Virus record (IMG/VR): IMGVR_UViG_3300020394_000267
Span: 1-64,000 of that record
Strand: one strand, 5' to 3'
From: a virus
DNA length: 64,000 nt
Below the pieces are notes generated by a model. That model was not told the origin of the DNA. It did not search any database and saw nothing but the letters and a program-made list of their open reading frames with translations. Position numbers and translations under genes: made by a program. Below are positions 1 to 7,700 of the stretch, piece after piece (within the stretch, counting starts at the first letter, position 1; every line of letters begins with the position of its first letter).

Positions 1-447
1 AGATTTGAAGAAGTAACTAATAATCCACAAGCACATGGAGTAGGGAGATTTGACCCTAATGACCCACATGTTGCTACAGGACTCACAGGAGCGCCTGCAT
101 GTGGCGATGTTATGAAGTTAGATTTAAAACTTGACCCAGCTACAGATGAAATTTTAGATGTCAAGTTTAAAACATATGGATGTGGTAGTGCTATTGCTAG
201 TTCTAGTATGTTTGTTGAAATGTTAACAGGTCTTACAATCCAACAGGCAAAAGAAATAAAGGATAAAGATATTGCAACAGCACTAGATTTACCACCCATT
301 AAAATACATTGTTCTGTATTAGCAGAAGATAGTATTAAAAGAGCTATTCAAGATTGGGAAGAAAAGAAAGCGGGTCGTAATACTACATGGTTAGAAGAAA
401 TGACCATGCCTAGAGAGGGAGAAAAAATTGCGGATAACATTAACTGA
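1..447 (+). CDS. iscU: IscU-type Fe-S cluster scaffold (5' truncated by the window edge)
   Basis: The open frame runs in from base 1; the true start lies upstream. The 148 visible residues align by eye with almost all of IscU/NifU-N. The three cluster-ligand cysteines are present at about residues 34 (PACGDV), 61 (YGCGSA) and 104 (IHCSVL), with the adjacent His103, and their spacing matches E. coli IscU closely. The LPPIKIHCS stretch is nearly identical to the bacterial LPPVKIHCS, so the protein should assemble 2Fe-2S clusters in the cytoplasm and pass them to carriers. The last 20 bases overlap iscA, implying a two-gene operon. No iscS or hscA is visible, so host desulfurase and chaperones would be needed. 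Family call is very secure; a role during infection is inference. Confidence 0.93.
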   Translation, partial: RFEEVTNNPQAHGVGRFDPNDPHVATGLTGAPACGDVMKLDLKLDPATDEILDVKFKTYGCGSAIASSSMFVEMLTGLTIQQAKEIKDKDIATALDLPPIKIHCSVLAEDSIKRAIQDWEEKKAGRNTTWLEEMTMPREGEKIADNIN

Positions 448-751
448 AGATGCTAAGAAATATTGGACAAGGCTTTTGGATGAGAAACCTAGTGCAAAGT
501 ATGTACGACTTGGTGTCAAGGGTGGCGGTTGCGCCGGATTTAGTTACACATGGGATTATACTGATAATGCTGATCGTGGTGTACTAATTGATGATATCTT
601 AGTTGTAGATGACTACGCAGAAATGTTTTTACATGGTAGTGAAATAGTATTTGAAAAAGACCTAGGCGGGTCTCACATTCAAGTAACCAATCCAAATGAA
701 GTAAGTGCCTGTGGATGCGGAGAAAGTATACAGTTCGCATCGGCAGTATAG
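428..751 (+). CDS. iscA: IscA/ErpA-type A-type Fe-S carrier
   Basis: A 107-residue protein, the usual length of A-type carriers. The three conserved cysteines are Cys35 (GGGCAGFSY) and the C-terminal ACGCGES pair at about 95 and 97, followed by the standard SIQF ending. The start is a TTG inside the end of iscU (TTG-CGG-ATA-ACA), giving MRITLTEDA, which matches the family N-terminus; no ATG fits better. Such proteins accept 2Fe-2S or 4Fe-4S clusters from IscU and load them into apo-proteins. Possible phage clients in this window are the radical SAM protein and perhaps the primase region, but that is inference. Confidence 0.93.
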   Translation: MRITLTEDAKKYWTRLLDEKPSAKYVRLGVKGGGCAGFSYTWDYTDNADRGVLIDDILVVDDYAEMFLHGSEIVFEKDLGGSHIQVTNPNEVSACGCGESIQFASAV

Positions 752-760
752 GAGCGAATA

Positions 761-910
761 ATTAACGAAAACGAACTTGAACAATGGGTAAAAGATAACC
801 CCATTCTAGCCAATGCCGTATTCCCATCATGCATAGTCTTAGGGGCAGTAACAATACAGGCTGGGTTGATATTATTAATTGATTGGATGTTATATATCCA
901 TTCATTTTAG
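761..910 (+). CDS. small single-pass membrane protein, possible ATT start
   Basis: An open frame of 49 residues fills the gap between iscA and the next gene. It has an acidic N-terminus (NENELEQWVKDN) and one long hydrophobic stretch ending near the C-terminus. There is no ATG, GTG or TTG at the right place. A GGAG at 750-753 is spaced for an ATT codon at 761 (or ATA at 758). The gap size, membrane segment and ribosome-binding site suggest a real gene with a rare start, but this is uncertain. Confidence 0.35.
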   Translation: MNENELEQWVKDNPILANAVFPSCIVLGAVTIQAGLILLIDWMLYIHSF

Positions 911-919
911 GAGAGAAAC

Positions 920-1285
920 ATGGCAGATGATTTTGATTTTGGGTTTACCGCAGTAGACGATATACCAGCAGGAGAAAGACAAGAAGCTCCTGTACAGGCG
1001 GAAATCCCTTCAGACCAGATAGATAAGATAATGGATAAACTAGAACAGTTAGAGTCTAGGATTTTATCAGCAGATAATTCTGGTATGATAAATGAACACA
1101 GAGCTTTGGTAGAAAGTGATGTCGCTAATAAACTACGCGATGCAGAAGATTTGATACTACCATTGTTGAAAAATTTAAAAAGGAATCCAGAGAAAGATTA
1201 TATCCACTGGCCAAACAGGGATGTAATCATCGATAAACAAATCGAAAGGATACAGGCAGTAACACGCTACTTTGAGCGTATATAG
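920..1285 (+). CDS. conserved-looking hypothetical protein with coiled-coil segment
   Basis: Protein of 121 residues with an acidic, aromatic N-terminus (DDFDFGFTAVDD), a helical stretch at about 32-50 that could form a coiled coil, and a basic C-terminus (KQIERIQAVTRYFERI). A clear GGAG ribosome-binding site precedes the ATG. I do not recognise a functional domain. It lies between the Fe-S genes and a 50-residue acidic gene in one rightward run. Confidence 0.75.
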   Translation: MADDFDFGFTAVDDIPAGERQEAPVQAEIPSDQIDKIMDKLEQLESRILSADNSGMINEHRALVESDVANKLRDAEDLILPLLKNLKRNPEKDYIHWPNRDVIIDKQIERIQAVTRYFERI

Positions 1286-1311
1286 TGGGTAAATTCTATA
1301 GGAGAAAACGC

Positions 1312-1464
1312 ATGGCTGAAGAAGAGGAAATGAGAACCCTAGAGGACATGACGGAACACCAGAAACACGAGTTGAGATTCCAAGGTAAGTCCATAAAAGA
1401 CCAACAAAAAGCGATAAAAGCGCAACAAGAAGCGGTAGAAAAGTGGATTTCTGAACAATTTTAG
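1312..1464 (+). CDS. 50-residue charged hypothetical protein
   Basis: ATG at 1312 follows AGGAG at 1300-1304 with good spacing. The product is rich in Glu, Lys and Gln (MAEEEEMRTLEDM at the start, then repeated KAIKAQQEAVEKW) and is probably one helix. The stop overlaps an AT-rich inverted repeat that begins the promoter cassette before the next gene. Function unknown. Confidence 0.65.
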   Translation: MAEEEEMRTLEDMTEHQKHELRFQGKSIKDQQKAIKAQQEAVEKWISEQF

Positions 1465-1490
1465 CGAAAAAAAATTCAATTTTTTTGCTT
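1465..1490 (+). terminator. AT-rich inverted repeat ending the upstream operon
   Basis: A run of As, TTC AA and a run of Ts form a nearly perfect A/T hairpin closed by GC pairs, followed by more Ts. Similar A/T tracts stand at the same position before the promoters at 53017 and 58945, so this is part of a repeated terminator/promoter cassette. Low GC content makes termination strength uncertain. Confidence 0.5.
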
Positions 1491-1529
1491 TTTCCTATTA
1501 AATCAATGACTTAGAGTGGCAGCTTTTAC

Positions 1530-1558
1530 TTGACTTCTGCTATGGGATATGCGATCAT
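1530..1558 (+). promoter_or_regulatory. GATCAT-class promoter for the CobT-like gene
   Basis: TTGACT at 1530-1535, a 17-base spacer ending ATATGC, and GATCAT at 1553-1558. This is one of seven near-identical promoters in the window. The conserved block AAATCAATGACTTAGAG lies just upstream. The palindrome seen over the -10 in other copies is degenerate here. Confidence 0.75.
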
Positions 1559-1585
1559 AGTACTGTAATTGAGAGTGAGAGACAT

Positions 1586-4009
1586 ATGGACATAACTTCT
1601 AAATCATACCTTGCGAAACTCCTCGCTACTGAGGATGTTTCGATTGAACATAGGAATGTACCTACCGCGTACTTCGATTTGAAGTCTAGGAAGATTGTAC
1701 TTCCCAATTGGAAGGACATGCCTGATTTCTTGTATGATTTATTGATTGGTCATGAAGTTGGTCACGCTCTCGTAACTCCCGCTGAAGGTTGGCACTCTGC
1801 CTCTTCTAGTAAGGGTGCGAATTTCAAATCATTCTTGAATGTTGTAGAAGATGTTAGGAATGAGAGACTAGTTAAAATCAGATATCCAGGCTTGGTCAAG
1901 TCATTCTACAAGGGATATCAAATGCTTTACAAGAAAGACTTTTTCGGTCTTTCAAAATTACAAAAGACTCCCCAAGAATTACCACTAATTGATAGAATCA
2001 ATCTTCACGCTAAGGTTGGTGCTTTCCTTACTCTACAATTCACTGCTGAGGAACAGGTCATACTTGACAAGTGTTTCGCTGCTGAGACTTGGGATGAGGT
2101 AGTCGCCATTGCTGAGGAGTTGTATGACTTCTCTAAGACTGAAGACGCGATGCAAGATCTTTTAGATGAACAAATGGGTATGCCCCAGTTCGGTGAAGAA
2201 GATGAAGATGACTTCGCCCAAGATGAGAATGGCGAATGGTCAGAATCACCATACGGTGAAGAAGAGTCGGATGAAGATGAAGGTGAAGGCGAGTCCGAGT
2301 CTGGTGAAGAAACTGAAGAAGGTGAAGAGAGTGGTTCTGAGTCTGGTGAAGGTGAAGAGACTGAAGAAGAAACTGAAAAGACTACGCCTTCTAAAGAAGA
2401 GTCAAAAGATACTGAAGATTCTTCTGAGTCTGGTGACCCAGAAGATGGCGACATCATGGAGGGTTCTGACAATACTGAAGGTTACAATCCCCACGATTTC
2501 GATGACGCGGAACCTAAGTCATTTACCGATGAAGCGTTTAGAGATGCTGAACAAAACCTAGTAGAAGATGGCAAGACCAATGGTGTTGTTACTGCTACTA
2601 TGCCTAAGTTCAAGTCTAAGTACTTTGTTTTCCCAACTACCGATGTTTGGCCTGCCCAAGATTTTGAGTATGTTTGCGGTGGAAGGTATGATGACATTCC
2701 TGCTGGTTCTGCTCAAGATGTAGAAAAAACATTGCTTGATGAATTCATGCAAAGAAACAAGGGTTCAATTAATCAACTAGTTATGCAGTTTGAGATGAAG
2801 AAAAAAGCCACCCTATTGAGGAAGGCTCAAGTCAATAAAACTGGTAAGTTGAATGAAGATAAGTTGTGGGCATACAAGTTGACTGAAGACTTGTTCCTAT
2901 CAAGTACTACTGTGCCAGATGGTCAGAACCATGGCATGATGATGTTTGTAGACTTCTCTGGTTCAATGGGTAGACACATGGCTGGTACTATTGAACAGAC
3001 ACTAATTCAAGTTGCCTTCTGTAAAAAAGTTGGTATCCCATTTGATGTGTACGGTTTTTCAAACTGTGCTAACTCACTCCAGAGTGAGAAGTTCGGGAAT
3101 GCCTCTAGGGCTTCTGCGTTCCAATCTGCTAATGATGGTGAGTTGTTTATTGAGTCTGGTGGATTCGGTCTGCTTCAGTTGATATCTTCTGAATTGCCTC
3201 AGAGTGAGTACAATAGATGTTTCAAAAAGTTGCTTGGTTATAAAACTTCATTTGAGTGGAGAGATATGAAACCAAGAATGGAAAGATACAATGTTCCTTA
3301 CCATCTTTATCTTGGTTCTACTCCGCTGTCAAGTTGTATGATAGTTGGTGCTAAGATTGCTAAACAGTTCAAGGAAAGAAACAGAGTTGAAATTATGAAT
3401 ACAATTGTTCTTTCCGATGGTGGAAACACTTCTGACTTAGAAGTAATCTCGGAAGGTCAATATGAAGAGAGTGGTAGGTTCAGATATGAAAATGCCATCT
3501 CAAAAGAGTTTAGTGGGTACGGTTCAGAAAGATGCGAGATTGGTAAGTTCCAATTGAAAGGCAACGGTTTGTCAGTTACCACTAACATCAAAGGGATGTA
3601 TGGAACAAACTACGGTAGGGTCTCTTATGAAAGTGCTACTGCTGTTACTTTCGACTACTACAAAAAGTTTGTCGGTTCCAGAATAGTTCACTTCTTCCTA
3701 GTTGATAACAACATTAGAGAAGCGAGACAGGCATGGACTGATATGACAGGAACCTTTGCCGAGTATGATGAAAACTTTGATAAAGAAAAGTCAACTAATT
3801 GGAAAAACAATAACTTCATGGCTTGCGAGTCTAAGTTGGGAAGTGATGCTACTTTCATTCTGAAAGGTGCTAAGTCTCTTAATGAAGAGGCAGAGTTTGA
3901 AGTCAAGTCTGATAAGAAGGCTGACATTTTGAGAGGGTTCAAGAATTTCCAGAAAGGCAAGTCCAATTCCAGACAGTTCTTGAACAGATTTATTGATGAG
4001 GTCGCGTAA
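1586..4009 (+). CDS. cobT: CobT-like protein: HExxH domain, acidic linker, von Willebrand A domain
   Basis: Protein of 807 residues. The N-terminal region carries GHEVGH at 55-60, an HExxH zinc-peptidase motif, followed by NVVEDVRNERL at about 85-95. Residues about 200-300 are a very acidic Glu/Ser/Asp linker. A von Willebrand A domain follows, with the metal-binding DFSGSMG near residue 455. Acidic linker plus VWA is the layout of aerobic cobaltochelatase CobT and of VWA partners of MoxR ATPases. The next gene is the matching AAA+ protein. No CobN or other B12 gene is nearby, so a MoxR/VWA chaperone or protease role seems likelier than cobalt chelation. It has its own GATCAT promoter. Confidence 0.85.
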   Translation: MDITSKSYLAKLLATEDVSIEHRNVPTAYFDLKSRKIVLPNWKDMPDFLYDLLIGHEVGHALVTPAEGWHSASSSKGANFKSFLNVVEDVRNERLVKIRYPGLVKSFYKGYQMLYKKDFFGLSKLQKTPQELPLIDRINLHAKVGAFLTLQFTAEEQVILDKCFAAETWDEVVAIAEELYDFSKTEDAMQDLLDEQMGMPQFGEEDEDDFAQDENGEWSESPYGEEESDEDEGEGESESGEETEEGEESGSESGEGEETEEETEKTTPSKEESKDTEDSSESGDPEDGDIMEGSDNTEGYNPHDFDDAEPKSFTDEAFRDAEQNLVEDGKTNGVVTATMPKFKSKYFVFPTTDVWPAQDFEYVCGGRYDDIPAGSAQDVEKTLLDEFMQRNKGSINQLVMQFEMKKKATLLRKAQVNKTGKLNEDKLWAYKLTEDLFLSSTTVPDGQNHGMMMFVDFSGSMGRHMAGTIEQTLIQVAFCKKVGIPFDVYGFSNCANSLQSEKFGNASRASAFQSANDGELFIESGGFGLLQLISSELPQSEYNRCFKKLLGYKTSFEWRDMKPRMERYNVPYHLYLGSTPLSSCMIVGAKIAKQFKERNRVEIMNTIVLSDGGNTSDLEVISEGQYEESGRFRYENAISKEFSGYGSERCEIGKFQLKGNGLSVTTNIKGMYGTNYGRVSYESATAVTFDYYKKFVGSRIVHFFLVDNNIREARQAWTDMTGTFAEYDENFDKEKSTNWKNNNFMACESKLGSDATFILKGAKSLNEEAEFEVKSDKKADILRGFKNFQKGKSNSRQFLNRFIDEVA

Positions 4010-4058
4010 GTGGTTGATTTTACAGGGAAAGAAAATGAAAAAAAATTCATTTTGGCCC

Positions 4059-4091
4059 TTGACTTCTGCCCCAAAATATGGGATCATGATC
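4059..4091 (+). promoter_or_regulatory. GATCAT-class promoter with palindrome, before the CobS-like gene
   Basis: TTGACT at 4059-4064, 17-base spacer, GATCAT at 4082-4087. The -10 is the left half of the perfect palindrome GATCATGATC (4082-4091). An A-rich/T-rich repeat (4035-4053) just upstream may end transcription of the previous gene. A GTGAGAGG stretch precedes the ATG at 4122. Confidence 0.78.
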
Positions 4092-4121
4092 AGGTAATTG
4101 AGAAAAAGTGAGAGGTAAATT

Positions 4122-5360
4122 ATGAGTGTGAAACAAAAAGAACAGTTCCTTCAGGCCCTTGCCGATGTGAACAATTCCGCGTCTGCTGTGTTCTCCAAGG
4201 CGGAGGCAATGCAGATTGCAAAATCAAATGGGTTGAAAAATCCCATGTGGTTTTTTAAAGAGTGTAAAGTTGGTAGGAACCAATTTTCGCCAAACATGGC
4301 AACTCTAATGACTGTGGGTAATACTGCTCTCAAACCTGTCGCCGCTGAGGCGCCTGCCCTTGAAGAGACAGTATCTACCCTAGAACCGATTGAGACAATT
4401 CAGTCGCAATCATTGGATGCCAAGATTGTAAAACAGGCAAAACTTGCGGTGGAAATCGAGAATTTAATTCCAGATTCAGATAGTACTTATGTCCCATTTG
4501 GGTTCCATAAAGATTTGGTGAACATCATCAAGTCTGGTATGTTCTATCCGACTTTCATTTGCGGTCTTTCTGGTAACGGTAAGACTATGATGGTGGAACA
4601 GGTTTGTGCCAAACTCAAGAAAGAAGCCATTAGGGTTAACATCTCTATCGAGACCGATGAAGATGACTTGATTGGTGGTAACACTCTCGTGGATGGTAAT
4701 GTGGTTTACAGGGAAGGCCCTGTGCTGACTGCCATGAAGAGAGGTGCGATTCTCATTCTGGATGAGATTGATAGGGGTTCTAACAAGTTGATGTGCCTTC
4801 AGGCAATCCTTGAAGGGAAGCCTTACTTCAATAAGAAGTCTGGTGAGGTTGTCACGCCTGCTACTGGTTTCAATGTGATTGCTACTGCAAACACAAAAGG
4901 TAGGGGTTCCGATGATGGTAAGTTCATGGGTGCTCAAGTTCTGGATGAGGCGTTCCTAGAAAGGTTCGCTATCACAGTTGAACAGGAATATCCTTCTAGT
5001 GTTCAAGAGAAGAAAATTGTCATGAACAAAATGGGTGTTGCTGAGTGTGTCGATGAAGACTTTGCTGACAAGTTGGTCATGTGGGCTGACATAATCAGAA
5101 AGACTTTCTACGAAGGTGGAATCGATGAGTTGGTTTCCACTAGAAGGTTGGAACACATTGTCAAGGCATACGCCATGTTCTCTGATAGACTCAAGGCAAT
5201 TCAGTTGTGTGTCAATAGGTTCGATACCGACACCAAGTCTGCCTTCATTGACCTTTACACTAAGGTTGATGCTGGTGCCACGGTTGAAGAAATCATGGAC
5301 AATCCTACCGATGGTTCTGAAACAGAAACTTCTGAGGAGAATGATAGTTATGACTTCTAG
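4122..5360 (+). CDS. cobS: CobS/MoxR-like AAA+ ATPase
   Basis: Protein of 412 residues. Walker A is GLSGNGKT at about 148-155, Walker B is ILILDEID at about 210-217, sensor 1 lies in IATANTKG, and the EAFLERF motif is typical of MoxR/CobS ATPases. About 130 N-terminal residues form a separate helical region. These ATPases act with VWA proteins, and the upstream gene supplies one, so the two probably form a complex. cobS-like genes are common in marine T4-like phages. The C-terminus is acidic and the gene overlaps the following DUF3310 gene by 11 bases. Confidence 0.9.
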   Translation: MSVKQKEQFLQALADVNNSASAVFSKAEAMQIAKSNGLKNPMWFFKECKVGRNQFSPNMATLMTVGNTALKPVAAEAPALEETVSTLEPIETIQSQSLDAKIVKQAKLAVEIENLIPDSDSTYVPFGFHKDLVNIIKSGMFYPTFICGLSGNGKTMMVEQVCAKLKKEAIRVNISIETDEDDLIGGNTLVDGNVVYREGPVLTAMKRGAILILDEIDRGSNKLMCLQAILEGKPYFNKKSGEVVTPATGFNVIATANTKGRGSDDGKFMGAQVLDEAFLERFAITVEQEYPSSVQEKKIVMNKMGVAECVDEDFADKLVMWADIIRKTFYEGGIDELVSTRRLEHIVKAYAMFSDRLKAIQLCVNRFDTDTKSAFIDLYTKVDAGATVEEIMDNPTDGSETETSEENDSYDF

Positions 5361-5727
5361 TCCCAACTACAAATATAATGAAGGGGCTCTTATTCAAGAG
5401 CTCCAATCTTATATCGATGAAACTTATGGGCAACATTATTCCCAAAACAAATATCAGGCAACCGAATTTATTATTGATGGTGGCCATGGGATGGGATTTT
5501 GTATTGGAAACATTTTGAAGTATGCCCAGAGGTATGGAAAAAAAGATGGTACTAACCGCAAAGATTTATTAAAGGTACTGCACTATGCTATTATCGCATT
5601 GCATGTACATGACATTGGTGAACAAGAAGCAGAGGAAGAGCAAGTTCGCCAGTACGAACAATTTGAAGGAGACATCGCTGAAGAGACTTCAGTAGATGGT
5701 TACGCTGAAGACGATATACCCTTCTAA
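5350..5727 (+). CDS. DUF3310-family protein
   Basis: Protein of 125 residues. The core (FCIGNILKYAQRYGKK then DLLKVLHYAI) matches the DUF3310 pattern found in many phages, whose function is unsettled. The ATG at 5350 overlaps the end of the AAA+ gene; longer upstream frames would run through that gene and are not credible. The acidic C-terminus ends in DDIPF. A strong terminator follows. Confidence 0.8.
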   Translation: MTSSPNYKYNEGALIQELQSYIDETYGQHYSQNKYQATEFIIDGGHGMGFCIGNILKYAQRYGKKDGTNRKDLLKVLHYAIIALHVHDIGEQEAEEEQVRQYEQFEGDIAEETSVDGYAEDDIPF

Positions 5728-5747
5728 CAGTTTGCCCCCAGCGGGCA

Positions 5748-5813
5748 GTCGGGACTTGGTACGCCTCTCTCTTACTCTCTCACAAGATAGTACCAAGTAC
5801 CCGACACTTTTTG
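5748..5813 (+). terminator. long-stem terminator
   Basis: GTCGGGACTTGGTAC (5748-5762) pairs with GTACCAAGTACCCGAC (5790-5805) with one bulged base, followed by CTTTTTG. It closes the Fe-S/CobT/CobS region. The loop is about 27 bases, long for a simple intrinsic terminator. Confidence 0.65.
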
Positions 5814-5821
5814 TATAAATA
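5814..5821 (+). promoter_or_regulatory. T4-type late promoter TATAAATA
   Basis: An exact TATAAATA immediately after the terminator and 34 bases before the ATG at 5855. T4-like phages use this octamer as the sole core element read by the gp55-type sigma. Eight exact plus-strand copies that I accept as late promoters lie in intergenic gaps of this window. Confidence 0.65.
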
Positions 5822-5854
5822 AGAGAGTAAGAAAAAAAATTAGAGGAATGAACA

Positions 5855-6205
5855 ATGGCATATAGATTAACTTACACTAGTACTCGACCAGACACTTCAG
5901 CGAATTGGTATTTTTTTGCCGAGGACGCTAGTTCTGATTTCGAGACTAACGGTACACATTTTAGGAATTGGCTTGACGCGAGGTCAGATGTTACAGTAAC
6001 ATTGACTATTGCTGAAGACAATCTTTCTTTTAAATGGGAATTAGATTTCGCTGATGAAGACGCTTACAATGCGTATGTGGTGGACAGGGATGCCTTATTT
6101 GCGGCTGCACCTTACAATGGAACTGGTCACTTATCAGAGACTTCTTATAAAGATTACTTAACTGCTAATAGTATGACAGAAGAGATTACTACTGGCGAAG
6201 TATAA
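5855..6205 (+). CDS. hypothetical protein, possibly late-expressed
   Basis: Protein of 116 residues starting MAYRLTYTSTRP, rich in Thr, Asp and aromatic residues with a predicted mixed fold. No family recognised. A late promoter lies directly upstream and an early-type promoter follows, so it appears to be a one-gene unit inserted between the CobS operon and the clamp gene. Confidence 0.75.
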   Translation: MAYRLTYTSTRPDTSANWYFFAEDASSDFETNGTHFRNWLDARSDVTVTLTIAEDNLSFKWELDFADEDAYNAYVVDRDALFAAAPYNGTGHLSETSYKDYLTANSMTEEITTGEV

Positions 6206-6213
6206 AAATGGGG

Positions 6214-6243
6214 TTGACATTTGCCCCTAACAAATGTTAATAT
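6214..6243 (+). promoter_or_regulatory. sigma70-like promoter for the sliding clamp
   Basis: TTGACA at 6214-6219, then TTTGCCCC as in other promoters here, and a -10 of TAATAT at 6238-6243 (18-base spacer) or TTAATA (17-base). It precedes the clamp ATG at 6272. Confidence 0.6.
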
Positions 6244-6271
6244 GTGATGTTTAATTTGATTGAGGTATATT

Positions 6272-6922
6272 ATGAAACTATCCAAAACTACTTTGGAGTT
6301 GTTGAAAAACTTTGCTACGATTAATACCAATTTATTGGTTAAGTCTGGTAGTAGTTTATCAACTGTGTCCGCTTCAAAGTCTATTCTTGCGAAGGGCACA
6401 ATCGAAGAGAGCTTCCCACAGGAGTTCGCAATCTATGACTTAAATCAATTTCTATCTTTGGTCACAATGAGTGAAGATACTGAGATTGATTTTTCCGATG
6501 ATTATCTGACATGTAAGTCCGATGCTGGAAGGTTCAAGTTTTATTACGCGGAACCATCTATCATTGTGGCAGCTCCAGATAAGGAAATCGAAGTTGATGC
6601 TTTCTATCAATTCAACATTACCAAAGAACAACTCAACACTATCTACAGGGCAGCGAGTGTAATCTCTGCTCCTACTCTTAGTGTTGTCGCCAATGGTGGC
6701 AATGTGGTTCTGAGTGTGGGTGACCCGAATACTCCTAAGAGTAATTCATTTACTACCGACATTGGTAATGCTAATGTAGAGTTTGATGCTAGACTAGGGA
6801 TTGAGAACCTAAAAGTAATCGCGGATGATTATGAGGTTACTGTTTCCCAGAAGAAAGTATTCAAATTTTCTAACGCGAAGAGAACCTATTTCTTGGCACT
6901 TGAACCGAGTTCAAATATTTAA
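6272..6922 (+). CDS. 45: DNA polymerase sliding clamp (gp45)
   Basis: Protein of 216 residues, close to T4 gp45 (228). It starts MKLSKTTLELLKNFATIN, contains the IDFSDDYLTCKSDAGRFKF-type beta strands, and ends with FSNAKRTYFLALEP, all typical of marine T4-like clamps. The trimeric ring tethers gp43 to DNA and in T4 also activates late transcription. ATG 6272 is chosen because GAGG at 6262-6265 is correctly spaced; an upstream TTG at 6260 is less likely. The stop overlaps the next ATG (TAATG). Confidence 0.9.
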   Translation: MKLSKTTLELLKNFATINTNLLVKSGSSLSTVSASKSILAKGTIEESFPQEFAIYDLNQFLSLVTMSEDTEIDFSDDYLTCKSDAGRFKFYYAEPSIIVAAPDKEIEVDAFYQFNITKEQLNTIYRAASVISAPTLSVVANGGNVVLSVGDPNTPKSNSFTTDIGNANVEFDARLGIENLKVIADDYEVTVSQKKVFKFSNAKRTYFLALEPSSNI

Positions 6923-7089
6923 TGGCTTGGGTTGAAGGAATGATTGCCGTTTATGGAATGATATTATCTTTCATGGCCGGCTGGTTAATGCCGAGAGGTA
7001 ATTTTATTAGAAACTCCCAGTTATGGTTGACCAAAAAAATATACAACTGGTTAGCACATGACAAGGAAAAATTGAAGGAGAAGAAATGA
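6922..7089 (+). CDS. 55-residue membrane protein
   Basis: ATG overlaps the clamp stop codon, and its own stop overlaps the next ATG (ATGA at 7086). The product has one hydrophobic segment (about residues 5-25, GMILSFMAGWLM) and a Lys-rich cytoplasmic-type tail. The two tight overlaps support a real, translationally coupled gene. Function unknown. Confidence 0.7.
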   Translation: MAWVEGMIAVYGMILSFMAGWLMPRGNFIRNSQLWLTKKIYNWLAHDKEKLKEKK

Positions 7090-7700
7090 AAATCGAAGTT
7101 GGTCAAAAACTACCACAAGATATCACTTTCCACATGAGGGTAAGGGATGAAAATATGGTAGAACAAGGTGACGAGAATCCATATGTTTGGCAGTTGGTTA
7201 ATTCAACTGACTTGTTCAAGGATAAGAGGGTAGTTCTCTTTTCTTTGCCAGGCGCTTTCACTCCAACATGTTCAACTTATCAACTACCAGACTATGACAA
7301 CAACTATGAGTTGTTTAAAAACAATGGTATTGATGAAGTATATTGTCTATCTGTCAATGATAGTTTTGTTATGAACAAGTGGGGCGATTGGTTGGACATC
7401 GATAATGTTAAGTTTATTCCAGATGGTAGTGCTTATTTTACTGAGCAAATTGGTGCATTGGTAAGGAAAGACAATCTGGGATTTGGAGCGAGGTCATGGA
7501 GATATTCTCTGCTCGCGAATGATGGAGTAGTCGAAGTTGCATTTGTCGAAGATGGATGTGGTGACGATTGTCCTACTGACCCATATGAAGTATCTGACCC
7601 ATACACTATGATGAACTATATCCAAACTGAAAGTCCAGTTGGAAAACAGTATGAGTTAAGTCTTGAAGATGGATTGGGAACAGAAGAAACATTTGCATAA
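7086..7700 (+). CDS. peroxiredoxin, Prx5-like
   Basis: Protein of 204 residues. The peroxidatic cysteine is Cys62 in PGAFTPTC, the Prx5-family signature, and the order of the following motifs (CLSVND, FIPDGSAYF, RSWRYSLL) fits Prx5-type enzymes. It should reduce H2O2 or alkyl peroxides using thiol reductants. The C-terminus has an extra acidic Cys-containing segment (EDGCGDDCPTDP) that might hold a resolving cysteine. Peroxiredoxins are uncommon in phages; it could protect Fe-S or ribonucleotide reductase chemistry during infection (inference). Confidence 0.88.
   Translation: MKIEVGQKLPQDITFHMRVRDENMVEQGDENPYVWQLVNSTDLFKDKRVVLFSLPGAFTPTCSTYQLPDYDNNYELFKNNGIDEVYCLSVNDSFVMNKWGDWLDIDNVKFIPDGSAYFTEQIGALVRKDNLGFGARSWRYSLLANDGVVEVAFVEDGCGDDCPTDPYEVSDPYTMMNYIQTESPVGKQYELSLEDGLGTEETFA

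Noticed and set aside
2005-2472. Long minus-strand open frame opposite the CobT-like gene
   Set aside because: It is the Ser-rich complement of the acidic GAA/GAG/TCT repeat region; no ribosome-binding site, and it lies wholly within a well-supported gene.
1586-5360. True cobaltochelatase (B12 synthesis) function
   Set aside because: No CobN or other cobalamin gene in the window and an HExxH motif in the CobT-like protein; the MoxR/VWA interpretation fits better, so B12 synthesis is not claimed.
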